From: Candidatus Mediterraneibacter avicola
Lineage (GTDB): Bacteria; Bacillota; Clostridia; Lachnospirales; Lachnospiraceae
NCBI GenBank assembly: GCA_019115385.1
Contig: DXDR01000083.1
Location: forward strand, 23,311-87,310
DNA: 64,000 bases
Direction: 5' to 3'
Under the pieces are notes generated by a model. That model ran no database searches, was not told where the DNA came from, and saw only the letters and a list, made by a program, of their open reading frames with translations. Shown in pieces: positions 50,655-59,950 of the stretch (the stretch's first letter is position 1; every line of letters starts with the position of its first letter). The position numbers and the translations under genes were made by a program.

Positions 50655-52211
50655 ATGAAGAAAGAGAGAACAATTCTTATATCGGAGAATATTTTTACCG
50701 GCATGGCAGACCATCCCCGTTCAGGGGCTGTCGTGATCGACGGAGACCGTATCGCCGCAGTAGTTGAGAAAGACTGTGCGGCGGACTGGTCGGATGAAGG
50801 CGCCCGGGTGATCGATCTGGGAGATCAGCTTGTCTGCCCGGGATTTGTGGACAACCATGTGTTTTTTACCGGCTATGTGTGGTCTCGTATCGGCGCGGAT
50901 CTGTCCGGAGCAGGGACAAAGAGCGAGGCCGCACTCCTGCTGGAGGAATACGCGCAGGATAAGACGGAAGGCGGAATATTCGGCCACGGACTGCGGGCGG
51001 AGGTGCTGGAAGAGGATGCGGATGACGATGAACTGCTGAAAGTGTTCGGCAGCCGTCCTGTCGTCGCATTTACCGAAGACCGGGACGGATGCATGATGAA
51101 CCGGGCGGCAAAGGACGCCTACGGTTTTGACGGGAGTGAAGTATACGCTGAGATCTGCTGGAAAGTTTTTGATGAATTCTTAAGAGATGAGAAGTTCATC
51201 CGAAGAGAATATGAAAATTTCAGCAGACTGCTGGCGTCCCGCGGCGTTACCTCCATCAAGGAGATCGGGTTTGACTCCTACTCCGGTTTTGTCAGCATCC
51301 TGAAAGAGATGGAGGCAAAAGACGAGCTGCTCCACCGGGTCAACCTTGTATCCCAGCCAGTCGGACGCCCGGCCGATTTTGAATTCGGCAGGAAGTGTGC
51401 AGAGGAGCTGCACAGCGATTTCCTGCAGTTTATGGGATATAACATCATGGTAGACGGTGAGATCGCCGCCCACAATGCGGATGTGATCGACGAGTACAGA
51501 GATCTGCCGGGCAGCCGCGGTGAGCAGGAAATCGATTATGAGAGCCTGGAGAAAATGGCGCTCAAAGCGGATGCACTGGGACTTCGGTGCGCATTTCACG
51601 CCGAGGGTGACAATGCGGTGAGAAGGACGGTCGATATTTTTGAACACTGCCGGGAGATCAACGGTGACAGAGACGCCAGACACGTGATCACGGATCTGGA
51701 AATGGTAAGGCCGGAAGAATTAAAACGCATGGCAGAGCTTGGCATAACAGCATGTAATTATGTACAGATCATGGAATGTCTGGGCGGCTGGGAAGAATTC
51801 TACGGTTACGACCGGGTGGGCGAAAATGGAATAAAAAATTACTGGCCTTATAAAAGGATGCTCGACCTGGGCGTACACGCCTGCTGCGGTACCGATCTTC
51901 CGCTGACAGAGCCGGATATCCCGCTGTCGGCTTACCTGACTGTGACGCGAAAGTTTCCCGACGGAAAGCCGGAGGAAGGAATTAATAAAGATTGTGCCCT
52001 GACCGTAGGACAGATACTGAAGATGTGGACCGTCGAAGGGCAGTACGCCAATTTCAGAGAAGACAGGCTGGGTACGCTGGAAGAGGGAAAGCTGGCTGAT
52101 ATCGCAGTGATCGACCGGAATCTGTTCGGCATGGAGCCGGAAAAATTAAAAGAAGCACAGGTATCTATGACCATATGCGCGGGAAAGACCGTATATGTCA
52201 AAGAAGAGTAG
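50655..52211 (+). CDS. Amidohydrolase family protein (YtcJ/amidohydrolase_3-like)
   Basis: DQLVCPGFVDNHVFFTGYVWSRIGADLSG; LRCAFHAEGDNAVRRTVD; GTDLPLTEPDIPLSAYLTVTR; GTLEEGKLADIAVIDRNLF. Confidence 0.85.
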   Translation: MKKERTILISENIFTGMADHPRSGAVVIDGDRIAAVVEKDCAADWSDEGARVIDLGDQLVCPGFVDNHVFFTGYVWSRIGADLSGAGTKSEAALLLEEYAQDKTEGGIFGHGLRAEVLEEDADDDELLKVFGSRPVVAFTEDRDGCMMNRAAKDAYGFDGSEVYAEICWKVFDEFLRDEKFIRREYENFSRLLASRGVTSIKEIGFDSYSGFVSILKEMEAKDELLHRVNLVSQPVGRPADFEFGRKCAEELHSDFLQFMGYNIMVDGEIAAHNADVIDEYRDLPGSRGEQEIDYESLEKMALKADALGLRCAFHAEGDNAVRRTVDIFEHCREINGDRDARHVITDLEMVRPEELKRMAELGITACNYVQIMECLGGWEEFYGYDRVGENGIKNYWPYKRMLDLGVHACCGTDLPLTEPDIPLSAYLTVTRKFPDGKPEEGINKDCALTVGQILKMWTVEGQYANFREDRLGTLEEGKLADIAVIDRNLFGMEPEKLKEAQVSMTICAGKTVYVKEE

Positions 52212-52254
52212 TCCTGCGGGCGTCAGCAGCGGATATTAAGAAAGGAGAAAAAAC

Positions 52255-53043
52255 ATGAAAGTAGCGGCAATCGGAGACAACTGCATTGATCTCTATGAGA
52301 AACTGAACAAATATTATGCCACAGGCAATGCGGTGGACTTTGCAGTCAATATGAAAAAGCTGGGTATAGATACAGCAGTGATCTCTGTGACCGGGGATGA
52401 CGAATACGGAAAACTTATGATCCAGGAGCTTGAGAAACAACAGATCGATCTGTCCCACTTCCGGGTAGAAAAGGGAAAGACAGCAGTATCCTACATGGAT
52501 CTGGACGGACTGGAGAGGATTTACCTGGACTATGTGGAAGGCGTGATGGAAAATGTAAAGTTTACACAGGAGGATATCGACTTTGCGGCTTCCTGTGATC
52601 TGGTACACTCGGCATTCTGGGGCAACGCTCATATGCATTTGAAGGAAATCCACGACAAGGGCGCCCGGATCTGTTTTGACTTTGCAACAGAGTATCAGGA
52701 TCCCATGGTGGAAGAAATTGCCGCCTATGTGGATTATCCGTTCTTTTCCTTTGAACACAGGACAGCGGAAACGGATGCGTTTCTGAAGGAAATGGTGGCG
52801 AAAGGGGCGTCTGTTGCAGTGGGGACATTTGGAGAAGAAGGTTCTGTTGCCTATGATGGAAAACAGTTTTATGAATACGGGATCGTGAAAGCAGATGTTG
52901 TGAACACCATAGGCGCAGGGGATTCCTATATGGCAGGATTTATGAACGGCATCCTCAAAGGATGGGATATCCCCCGCTGTCAGAGACAGGGCGCGGAAGT
53001 AGCGGCCGGCGTGGTAGGAGTATTCGGACCCTGGGTGGACTGA
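52255..53043 (+). CDS. PfkB-family kinase, FrlD-like (second)
   Basis: VAAIGDNCIDLYEKLNKYYATGNAVDFAVNMKKLGI; YLDYVEGVMENV; VNTIGAGDSYMAGFMNGI; strong resemblance to E. coli FrlD as recalled. Confidence 0.85.
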   Translation: MKVAAIGDNCIDLYEKLNKYYATGNAVDFAVNMKKLGIDTAVISVTGDDEYGKLMIQELEKQQIDLSHFRVEKGKTAVSYMDLDGLERIYLDYVEGVMENVKFTQEDIDFAASCDLVHSAFWGNAHMHLKEIHDKGARICFDFATEYQDPMVEEIAAYVDYPFFSFEHRTAETDAFLKEMVAKGASVAVGTFGEEGSVAYDGKQFYEYGIVKADVVNTIGAGDSYMAGFMNGILKGWDIPRCQRQGAEVAAGVVGVFGPWVD

Positions 53044-53068
53044 CAGGGTCAGAAAGCGAGGAACAGAC

Positions 53069-53920
53069 ATGGTAATTGACGCACATGTACATGCGGGATT
53101 TGTAAAAAAAGGGGAAATCTCTTCCGGGGAACTTAAGTTCCGCCAGGAAGTTATGGGGCTGTACAAAACAGACCAGATTGAGATCGGTATGTGGCGGAAG
53201 ATGATGGAGTTCGGGGGGATTGACCGGGTGTTTCTGCTTCCGCTGGACGTGACGGCATCCCGGGGAGGCTGTGTGGGCACTAATGAAGAAGTGTGGGAGC
53301 TGATGCAGGATCACCCGGACATGTTTATCGGATTTGCCAGCGTGGATCCGGCCCGCACCGATGTGATGGACGTGCTGGAGAAAGCGTTTTGCGAGCAGGG
53401 TCTGTATGGCCTGTATCTGCACCCGGCGCTTCAGAACTTCCGGCCATCGGATGAGATCATGGAATCCATTTATATGTTCTGCGAGGAACACAATAAACCT
53501 GTGATCTTTCATACAGGGGTAGCCATGGAGCCGGGCACCCGGCTGAGCCAGGGGCATCCCCTGGAATATGAGGAGACGGCGGCACGGCACCCGAAACTTC
53601 GGATCTGCCTTTCCCAGTTCGGATGGCCCTGGGTGCGGGAAGTGTGTACGCTGATGCTGAAATACCGCAACATCTATACGGACACTGCCATGCTCTATTT
53701 TGACAATCCGAAAGAATTTTATGCACAGGCTCTGGGAACCGATATCGGCCCGAAATGGATCGACAGGAGTCTGCGGCATCAGGTCATGTTCGGCTCTTCC
53801 GAGCCCAGGCTGGAACAGCTTCGGATGCTGAGGGCGGTAAGGGAAATGGATATGCGGGAATCCACAAGGGAGATGATCCTGGGGAAAAATGCGCTGGATT
53901 TTCTGAACGGAGGTATATGA
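53069..53920 (+). CDS. Amidohydrolase_2-type TIM-barrel metal-dependent hydrolase
   Basis: VIDAHVHAGFV (HxH); PVIFHTGVAMEPG; HPKLRICLSQFGWPWVREVCTLMLKYRNIYTDTAM; VMFGSSEP. Confidence 0.85.
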   Translation: MVIDAHVHAGFVKKGEISSGELKFRQEVMGLYKTDQIEIGMWRKMMEFGGIDRVFLLPLDVTASRGGCVGTNEEVWELMQDHPDMFIGFASVDPARTDVMDVLEKAFCEQGLYGLYLHPALQNFRPSDEIMESIYMFCEEHNKPVIFHTGVAMEPGTRLSQGHPLEYEETAARHPKLRICLSQFGWPWVREVCTLMLKYRNIYTDTAMLYFDNPKEFYAQALGTDIGPKWIDRSLRHQVMFGSSEPRLEQLRMLRAVREMDMRESTREMILGKNALDFLNGGI

Positions 53921-53921
53921 A

Positions 53922-54350
53922 ATGGTTTACAGACAGGAGATAATCCGTATCACAGACCGGTATAACCAGCTTCTTCCACTGGGACAGGAAGTCTGCCGGA
54001 TCGTAGAGGAAAGCGGTATACAGGAAGGGATTGTACACATCATTACAAAACACACGACGACAGGAATTACGGTCAACGAGTGTCTGGAATGTCTGGAGGA
54101 CGATATCCTGAATGCGCTGGGGAAAATGTTTCCGGAGGACGGCGACTACTATCACGCAAGGTTCCTGGACAGCTACGGTGCCATGGCCGGCAATCCGACA
54201 GGCCATCTCAAGGCCATGGTCACAGGGAATAACGCCTGTTTCCCGGTGGCGCAGGGAAGACCGCTCCTGGGCAGCGCCCAGGAGGTGTATCTGGCGGAAT
54301 TTGACGGGCCTCAGGAGCGGACGGTGACAGTGACGGTGATCGGAGAATAA
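53922..54350 (+). CDS. YjbQ/UPF0047 family protein
   Basis: SGIQEGIVHIITKHTTTGITVNECLE; HARFLDSYGAMAGNPTGHLKAMVTGNN; YLAEFDGPQERTVTVTVIGE. Confidence 0.9.
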   Translation: MVYRQEIIRITDRYNQLLPLGQEVCRIVEESGIQEGIVHIITKHTTTGITVNECLECLEDDILNALGKMFPEDGDYYHARFLDSYGAMAGNPTGHLKAMVTGNNACFPVAQGRPLLGSAQEVYLAEFDGPQERTVTVTVIGE

Positions 54351-54375
54351 CACATGAAAAAAGGAGGATGCAACA

Positions 54376-55209
54376 ATGTCTGAAAAAATATTAGAACGTC
54401 TGGCGATCAACAATTTTAACTACAGACGGTGGAGTTTTGATTATTTTCTCCGCTCTGTAAAGGAGCTGGGACTTCACAATATCGAACTGTGCGGATGCCA
54501 TCCGCATTTTACCATTTTCGAGGCGGAAAAATTTCCCGTGGAGGAGTTCGCGGCAAAGATAAAGGATGCAGGTATCACAGTAACAGCTATTGAGCCGGAG
54601 CAGAACTTCCTTCCTATCAATATCGCTGCAGTGAATCCATATCTGCGCGAGCAGTCCATCAGACAGCTCCGTTTCTTTATTGAAAATGCAAAAGTATTCG
54701 ACTGTGATAAAGTGGTCATATATCCGGGGAAGGCTTTCGTCGACCATCCTCATTCCCAGGGCTGGATGTATGCAAGAGAGTCTGTTAAGGAACTGTGCAA
54801 AATTGCGGAGGATAACGGCGTGACACTGCTTATGACGCCGGTTTCCTCATTCGTATCGGACTTAATGACAGACACAAAGACGGCGAAGCGGATGCTGGAC
54901 GAAGTAGGGGCGGACAATCTGATGGTTTGCGCGAACACAAGTATCCCGGGATATGTGGGAGAGACGCTGGAGACGTATTTTGAAGTGTTCGGAAACAGGA
55001 TCGGACTTGTCCAGATGGCGGACGCGGTGGAGGACTGCGACCAGCTTGCCTGGGGCGAAGGAAATGTAAACCTGAAAGAACAGATGGATATTCTGGAGAA
55101 ATTCGGTTATGAAGGCCCCGTTACAATGGAACTCCTGATGGAAGAGTACGCGGAGGATCCCCACAAGATCCATGCGGACAGCCTGGAATATATGAAGAAA
55201 AATTCATAG
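54376..55209 (+). CDS. Sugar phosphate isomerase/epimerase-fold protein lacking most metal ligands (putative pseudoenzyme)
   Basis: NIELCGCHPHFTIFEAE; FLPINIAAVNPYLREQSIRQLRFF; ligand positions read VTLLMTPVSSF, MVCANTSIPGY, IGLVQMAD, VTMEL. Confidence 0.8.
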   Translation: MSEKILERLAINNFNYRRWSFDYFLRSVKELGLHNIELCGCHPHFTIFEAEKFPVEEFAAKIKDAGITVTAIEPEQNFLPINIAAVNPYLREQSIRQLRFFIENAKVFDCDKVVIYPGKAFVDHPHSQGWMYARESVKELCKIAEDNGVTLLMTPVSSFVSDLMTDTKTAKRMLDEVGADNLMVCANTSIPGYVGETLETYFEVFGNRIGLVQMADAVEDCDQLAWGEGNVNLKEQMDILEKFGYEGPVTMELLMEEYAEDPHKIHADSLEYMKKNS

Positions 55210-55273
55210 GGAGATTTACAGAACCGGAAGAGAAGGATCAGAAAAATACCGGAATAAAAAGGAGGATAAAAAC

Positions 55274-56134
55274 ATGAAGAAACTTGCTATGGATCAGTTC
55301 GGCGTTATGAGTGTTCTCTACCAGCAGTACAGTCTGGAATACTGCCTGGATTCTCTGGCCGCAAACGGTTTTCATTATGTGGACTTCTGGGGCGGCGCCA
55401 CACATTACTGTGCATTTGACACACCGTTGTCACAGAGACAGAAACGGGTATCTGAGATCCGCAGGATGCTGGACGAGAGAGGACTTGAGATGAGCGTTTT
55501 CACCGCAGAGCAGATCTGCCTCTATCCTATTAATATCGCCTCGTCCAATCCGTACGTGCGGAAGAACAGCATGGATATCGTAAAAAATTATCTGGAAGAT
55601 ACGAAAGAATTCGGGGCAAAATATTACTTTATGCAGATGGGCTACGGACTGTTCGATGAGAATACAGACGAGACCTATGCCCGCTCTATAGAATCGCTTC
55701 AGGAGCTGTGCGAGTATGCGGACAAAATCGGTGTAAAAATGGTGATGGAGCAGCTTCAGAAATATGAGTGCAATATCTGCTATAACCGGCAGATGCTGCA
55801 GAAAATGCTGGACGACGTCAACTGCAGTTCTTTAAATGCATGTGTGGACTGCGTGGCTGCCGCGGCGGCGGGCGAGTCTGTCTCCGATTACTACGACGCT
55901 TTCGGAGAACGGCTCCAGCACGCGCATCTGGCCGACGGGTTCCCGACCGGCCATCTCTGCCCGGGAGACGGAGAGAATCCGCTGAAAGACTATCTGAGAA
56001 TTCTGGCGGAACACGACTACGGCAATTCCATTACGCTGGAGATCAACAATCAGATGTACTTCAGTGACCCGGACGCTGCAGTCGCAAAAGCTGTGGACTG
56101 GTTAAGAGACTGCGAATGGGTTGACTGCAGATAG
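55274..56134 (+). CDS. Sugar phosphate isomerase/epimerase, FrlC-like
   Basis: YVDFWGGATHYCAFD; LYPINIASSNPYVRKNSMDIVKNYLE; ligands intact: MVMEQLQKYECN, NACVDCVAA, LQHAHLAD, ITLEIN. Confidence 0.85.
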   Translation: MKKLAMDQFGVMSVLYQQYSLEYCLDSLAANGFHYVDFWGGATHYCAFDTPLSQRQKRVSEIRRMLDERGLEMSVFTAEQICLYPINIASSNPYVRKNSMDIVKNYLEDTKEFGAKYYFMQMGYGLFDENTDETYARSIESLQELCEYADKIGVKMVMEQLQKYECNICYNRQMLQKMLDDVNCSSLNACVDCVAAAAAGESVSDYYDAFGERLQHAHLADGFPTGHLCPGDGENPLKDYLRILAEHDYGNSITLEINNQMYFSDPDAAVAKAVDWLRDCEWVDCR

Positions 56135-56185
56135 CAGAGCAGGTGGCGTTTCAGCCGCCTGAGGGCGGCAGAATGGAGAATATTT

Positions 56186-57697
56186 ATGAAACAATATCTG
56201 ATCGGAATTGATAATGGAGGTTCTACAACAAAAGCGGCGGTTTTTGATCTGAAAGGAAGAGAGATCATTTCAGCGGGAAGGAGGATTCCGCTGATCGAGC
56301 CCTGCGCCGGCCGGGTCGAGAGAGATCTGAATGAAGTCTGGAAGACGAACGCAGAGCTCATAAAAGAGGTGATCCACAAAGCCGGGATCGATCCGCAGGA
56401 GATCGCAGGGCTGGGGCTGACCGGATATGGAAACGGCATCTGCCTTGTGGACAGGGACGGGAATCCGGTGTACAACGGGATTGTCTCAAGTGACAACCGG
56501 GCGGCGGACCTCTGCGAGAGGCTGGTAGAAAATGGCGTGCAGGATCAGGTATACCATCTTACTTATCAGGAGTTCTGGCCGGCTCAGACGGCGATGCTCA
56601 TGGTATGGCTGAAGGAAAACTACCCGGATATTCTGGAAAAAACAGACTGTATCCTTTCAATTAAAGATTTTATCCGTATGAAGCTGACCGGCCGCCGCTG
56701 CTATGAGCTGACTGAAATGACATGTACCGGACTGATGAACATCCATACTCATGAGTTCGACGACGTGATCTTCCGCGCCCTGGGGCTGGAAGACTGCAGG
56801 TCAAAGATGCCGGAGTATACCGGGGTAACAGAGATCTCCGGCACAGTGACGGAAGAGGCGGCCGCACAGACCGGACTGGCTCCCGGCACTCCGGTGGCAG
56901 GCTCCTGCTACGATGTAAACGCCTGCGCAATGGCCAGCGGCATACTGGACGACGATACTCTGTGTATGATCGCCGGGACATGGTCGATTAACGAAGTCCT
57001 TTCAAAGGAACTGGTAGACGGGGCGAACTCTATCGCCGAGTCTTACAAGCCCGGCTACTATATTATGGAGGAATCCAGCCCCACGTCGGCAGGCAACTTT
57101 GAGTGGTTTATCGAAAAGCTTATGGAGCCGGACCGGAAAGGGACGGATAAGACTGTTTTTTATGACGAGTGCAATAAAATGGCGGAGGAGATCAGACCGG
57201 AGGAGAGCAATGTGGTATTTGTGCCCTATCTCTTTGCATCCGCCACAAACCCGGACGCAAAGGCGGCGTTTTTTAATCTGGAAAGCTATCACGGACGGGA
57301 GCATATGGTGCGGGCCGTGTATGAAGGCGTGGCGTTCTCGGCTATGCTTCATGTGAACAGGCTGATTGAAAGCGGCAGGCATTTCAGTCGCGCTAAACTG
57401 TCCGGCGGGATCACCAGATCGGAAGTATGGGCCCAGATTTTCTGCGATATGCTGCAGATGCCCCTGGAAGTGTCTGAGGCAATGGAACCGGGCGCACTGG
57501 GAGCCGCCATGTGCGCGGCTGTGGCAGGCGGCGCTTACCGGGATGTGGACGAGGCCGTGGAACATATGGTGCATATGAAGAAAACCTACTATCCTGACCC
57601 GGAAAAAGGCGCGGTCTATGAGAAAAAATTTGAAACCTATAAACGAGCCCTGAAAGCGCTTGACTTTTTCTGCGGAGGTGAGGGGACGGTATGCTGA
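56186..57697 (+). CDS. FGGY-family carbohydrate kinase, LyxK (L-xylulose kinase)-like
   Basis: YLIGIDNGGSTTKAAVFDLKGREI; GLTGYGNGICLVDRDGNPVYNGIVSSDNRA; EESSPTSAGNFEWF; resembles LyxK. Confidence 0.85.
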   Translation: MKQYLIGIDNGGSTTKAAVFDLKGREIISAGRRIPLIEPCAGRVERDLNEVWKTNAELIKEVIHKAGIDPQEIAGLGLTGYGNGICLVDRDGNPVYNGIVSSDNRAADLCERLVENGVQDQVYHLTYQEFWPAQTAMLMVWLKENYPDILEKTDCILSIKDFIRMKLTGRRCYELTEMTCTGLMNIHTHEFDDVIFRALGLEDCRSKMPEYTGVTEISGTVTEEAAAQTGLAPGTPVAGSCYDVNACAMASGILDDDTLCMIAGTWSINEVLSKELVDGANSIAESYKPGYYIMEESSPTSAGNFEWFIEKLMEPDRKGTDKTVFYDECNKMAEEIRPEESNVVFVPYLFASATNPDAKAAFFNLESYHGREHMVRAVYEGVAFSAMLHVNRLIESGRHFSRAKLSGGITRSEVWAQIFCDMLQMPLEVSEAMEPGALGAAMCAAVAGGAYRDVDEAVEHMVHMKKTYYPDPEKGAVYEKKFETYKRALKALDFFCGGEGTVC

Positions 57698-58302
57698 AAA
57701 TCACACCTTCCATCGCCTCGGCGGACCTTCTGAATATTCAGAGTGAAATAAAAAAGGCGGAACAGACGGGACGGCTTCATTTTGATATGGAGGACGGAAA
57801 CTTCAGCCCGGATATCACCTTCGGCGTAGATCTGGCAAGACAGATCGCGGCTGTGACAGACGTGAGGATCGACGCTCATCTGATGGTGACCTGCCCTCAG
57901 AAATACATTCCTCAGCTCATGGACTGCAAAGTAAAAGATATTGCCGTCCATCTGGAGGCTGTGGAATATCCGTCAGAGTGCCTGGGACTCATACACGCAG
58001 GCGGCGGAAGAGCCGGCCTGGCGCTCAACTACGGGACGCCGGTCTATGCTGCGGAGCCATGGCTGGATCAGATCGATTATCTGCTGCTTCAGACGTGCGA
58101 AGCGGGGGATCCCACGCTTTCTTTTAAGCCATACGCTATGAAGAAAATACAGGAGGCGGGGGAAATGATCCGGCAGCAGGGCAATGCGCAAGGCAGGATC
58201 GAGCTTTGGGCGGACGGCGGCATCCGCAGGGAAGCGCTGCCGGAGCTTGAGAAGCTGGGACTGGACTGCGCCGTATTAGGAAGAGCCTTTTTTGCAGAGT
58301 AA
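57691..58302 (+). CDS. Ribulose-phosphate 3-epimerase family protein
   Basis: ITPSIASADLLNIQSEIKKAEQTGRLHFDMEDGNFSPDITFG; RIDAHLMVTCPQKYI; ELWADGGIRREALPELEKLGLDCAVLGRAFF. Confidence 0.88.
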   Translation: MLKITPSIASADLLNIQSEIKKAEQTGRLHFDMEDGNFSPDITFGVDLARQIAAVTDVRIDAHLMVTCPQKYIPQLMDCKVKDIAVHLEAVEYPSECLGLIHAGGGRAGLALNYGTPVYAAEPWLDQIDYLLLQTCEAGDPTLSFKPYAMKKIQEAGEMIRQQGNAQGRIELWADGGIRREALPELEKLGLDCAVLGRAFFAE

Positions 58303-58378
58303 AAGAGGGAGAACGGCCCGGATCTGCACATACATAAATGCAGGAACACGGGCAGCGGGAAATAAACATGGATAAGCC

Positions 58379-58427
58379 GTAAACGGGCGTCCGGGCAGCC
58401 GTGCAGGCTGTCCGGCGCCCGCTTTAC
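58379..58427 (+). repeat. Strong intra-operon GC-rich stem-loop
   Basis: GTAAAcGGGCGtCCGGgCAGCC-gtgca-GGCTGtCCGGcGCCCGcTTTAC. Confidence 0.8.
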
Positions 58428-58443
58428 AGAAAGGAGAAGCCGG

Positions 58444-59250
58444 GTGGAACGGAAGATAGGGATATATGAGAAAGCGCTGGATCCCGGGCCTCTGGGAAAT
58501 ATGTTTGGAGCCGGCGCAAAACTGGGATTTGATTTTTTTGAGATCAGCGTGGACGAATCTGATATGAGGCTGGCTCGTCTGGACTGGAACGCGCAGGAAC
58601 GGAAAAACATACTGAAAAGCGCCCGGGATGCGGGCATAAGGCTGTTTTCCATGTGCTTCAGCGGCCAGCGCAGATTCCCCATGGGGAGCGCAGACAGGGA
58701 TATTGAGAAAATATCGGTGGAAATGATGAAAAAGGCGATAGAACTGGCATATGATCTGGGCATACGGGTCATACAGGTGGCCGGATACGATGTGTTTTAT
58801 GAACCGCATACAGAAGAAACAGGGAAGCGGTTTGAGGAAAACCTGATGCATTCGGCCCGTCTGGCGGAACAGAACGGGATCATGCTTTCGATAGAGACAG
58901 TGGAAAAGTATGTGACTTCTGTGGAAAAAGCGGTGGAAATTGTCGAAAAAGCAGATTCTCCATGGCTGACAGTTTATCCAGATGTGGCGAATCTCTATAT
59001 GATGGGATATACGCCTGAGAAAGAACTGCAAAAAGCCCAAGGGCATATGACCGCTTTGCACATGAGAGACGTGCCGGATGACGGGTATATCCCATTGGGA
59101 GAAGGGGAGCTTGATTTCGACCGGGTGTTTTCCGTCCTTGATGAGATTAAATTCGGCGGGCCTCTCATTGTGGAACTTTGGAGCGATCAATATGAGGACA
59201 CTGCGGCCGCGCTGACCCAGGCCCGGGATTACCTTGCGCACAGAATGTAG
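58444..59250 (+). CDS. L-ribulose/L-xylulose-5-phosphate 3-epimerase (UlaE/SgbU family)
   Basis: IGIYEKALDPG; FDFFEISVDESDMRLARLDW; MCFSGQRRFPMGS; VIQVAGYDVFYE; GEGELDFDRVF; GTG start. Confidence 0.88.
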   Translation: MERKIGIYEKALDPGPLGNMFGAGAKLGFDFFEISVDESDMRLARLDWNAQERKNILKSARDAGIRLFSMCFSGQRRFPMGSADRDIEKISVEMMKKAIELAYDLGIRVIQVAGYDVFYEPHTEETGKRFEENLMHSARLAEQNGIMLSIETVEKYVTSVEKAVEIVEKADSPWLTVYPDVANLYMMGYTPEKELQKAQGHMTALHMRDVPDDGYIPLGEGELDFDRVFSVLDEIKFGGPLIVELWSDQYEDTAAALTQARDYLAHRM

Positions 59251-59311
59251 AGCAGAGAATCGGATTTTGCAGAGCGCGGCAGCAAAAACAGTAGTAGGAG
59301 GTGTATGGACT

Positions 59312-59950
59312 GTGTATGAGAAAGAAAAGCAGGAATTAATTAAATGCGGCATGGAAATGCTCCGGTACGGGCTGGTCTCTCTTACCGGGGGAAACGTAAG
59401 CCTGCGACTGGACGACGGAACGTTTCTGGTAACGCCCTCCGCCATGCTGTATGAAGATATGGAGGAGGACGATATTGTCCGCCTGGACTGTGAAAAAAAT
59501 ATTCTGGAAGGAAGGCGGAGACCTTCTTCGGATACGGATGCGCTGCTTTATATTTTCAGGCATAAGCCAGAGGTGAAAGCGATCATCCATACGCACCAGC
59601 CCTATGCAACGGCGGCGGGACTGATCGGCGACTGCCTTCCGGCATGCCTGACTACCATTATAGATACCGCCCATGGCGACGTACCGGTGACGCCATTTAC
59701 TGTATCTTCCGATGAAGGTATGGGGGTGCAGACTGTCCGGTATTGCGGCGCCTCGGATGCGGTAATACTGGGAAACCATGGGGTGATCGCTATGGGCGAT
59801 TCCGTCTTTTCGGCGCTGGAGACGGCGGTTTACCTGGAAGAAGGGGCAAAGGCATATCTTGCGGCAAGGGCAGCGGGCAGTGTAAAATATCTTACAAAGG
59901 AACAGATTGAACAGGAAGATATGGACAGGGGAAATTATGGGCAGCAGTGA
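59312..59950 (+). CDS. Class II aldolase/adducin family (L-ribulose-5-P 4-epimerase/L-fuculose-P aldolase-like)
   Basis: GLVSLTGGNVSLRLDDGTFLVTPSAM; IIHTHQPYATAAG; ILGNHGVIAMG; ORF track begins at 59234. Confidence 0.85.
   Translation: MYEKEKQELIKCGMEMLRYGLVSLTGGNVSLRLDDGTFLVTPSAMLYEDMEEDDIVRLDCEKNILEGRRRPSSDTDALLYIFRHKPEVKAIIHTHQPYATAAGLIGDCLPACLTTIIDTAHGDVPVTPFTVSSDEGMGVQTVRYCGASDAVILGNHGVIAMGDSVFSALETAVYLEEGAKAYLAARAAGSVKYLTKEQIEQEDMDRGNYGQQ

Noticed and set aside
52198-53280. 360-aa minus-strand ORF opposite FrlD-like and amidohydrolase genes
   Set aside because: Shadow ORF antisense to clearly coding genes; spans two gene boundaries, no RBS or family signature.
58276-59445. 389-aa minus-strand ORF opposite the UlaE-like and class II aldolase genes
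   Set aside because: Antisense to well-supported enzymes, low-complexity composition (His/Phe/Ser/Arg rich), no recognisable domain; a by-product of codon bias in the sense genes.
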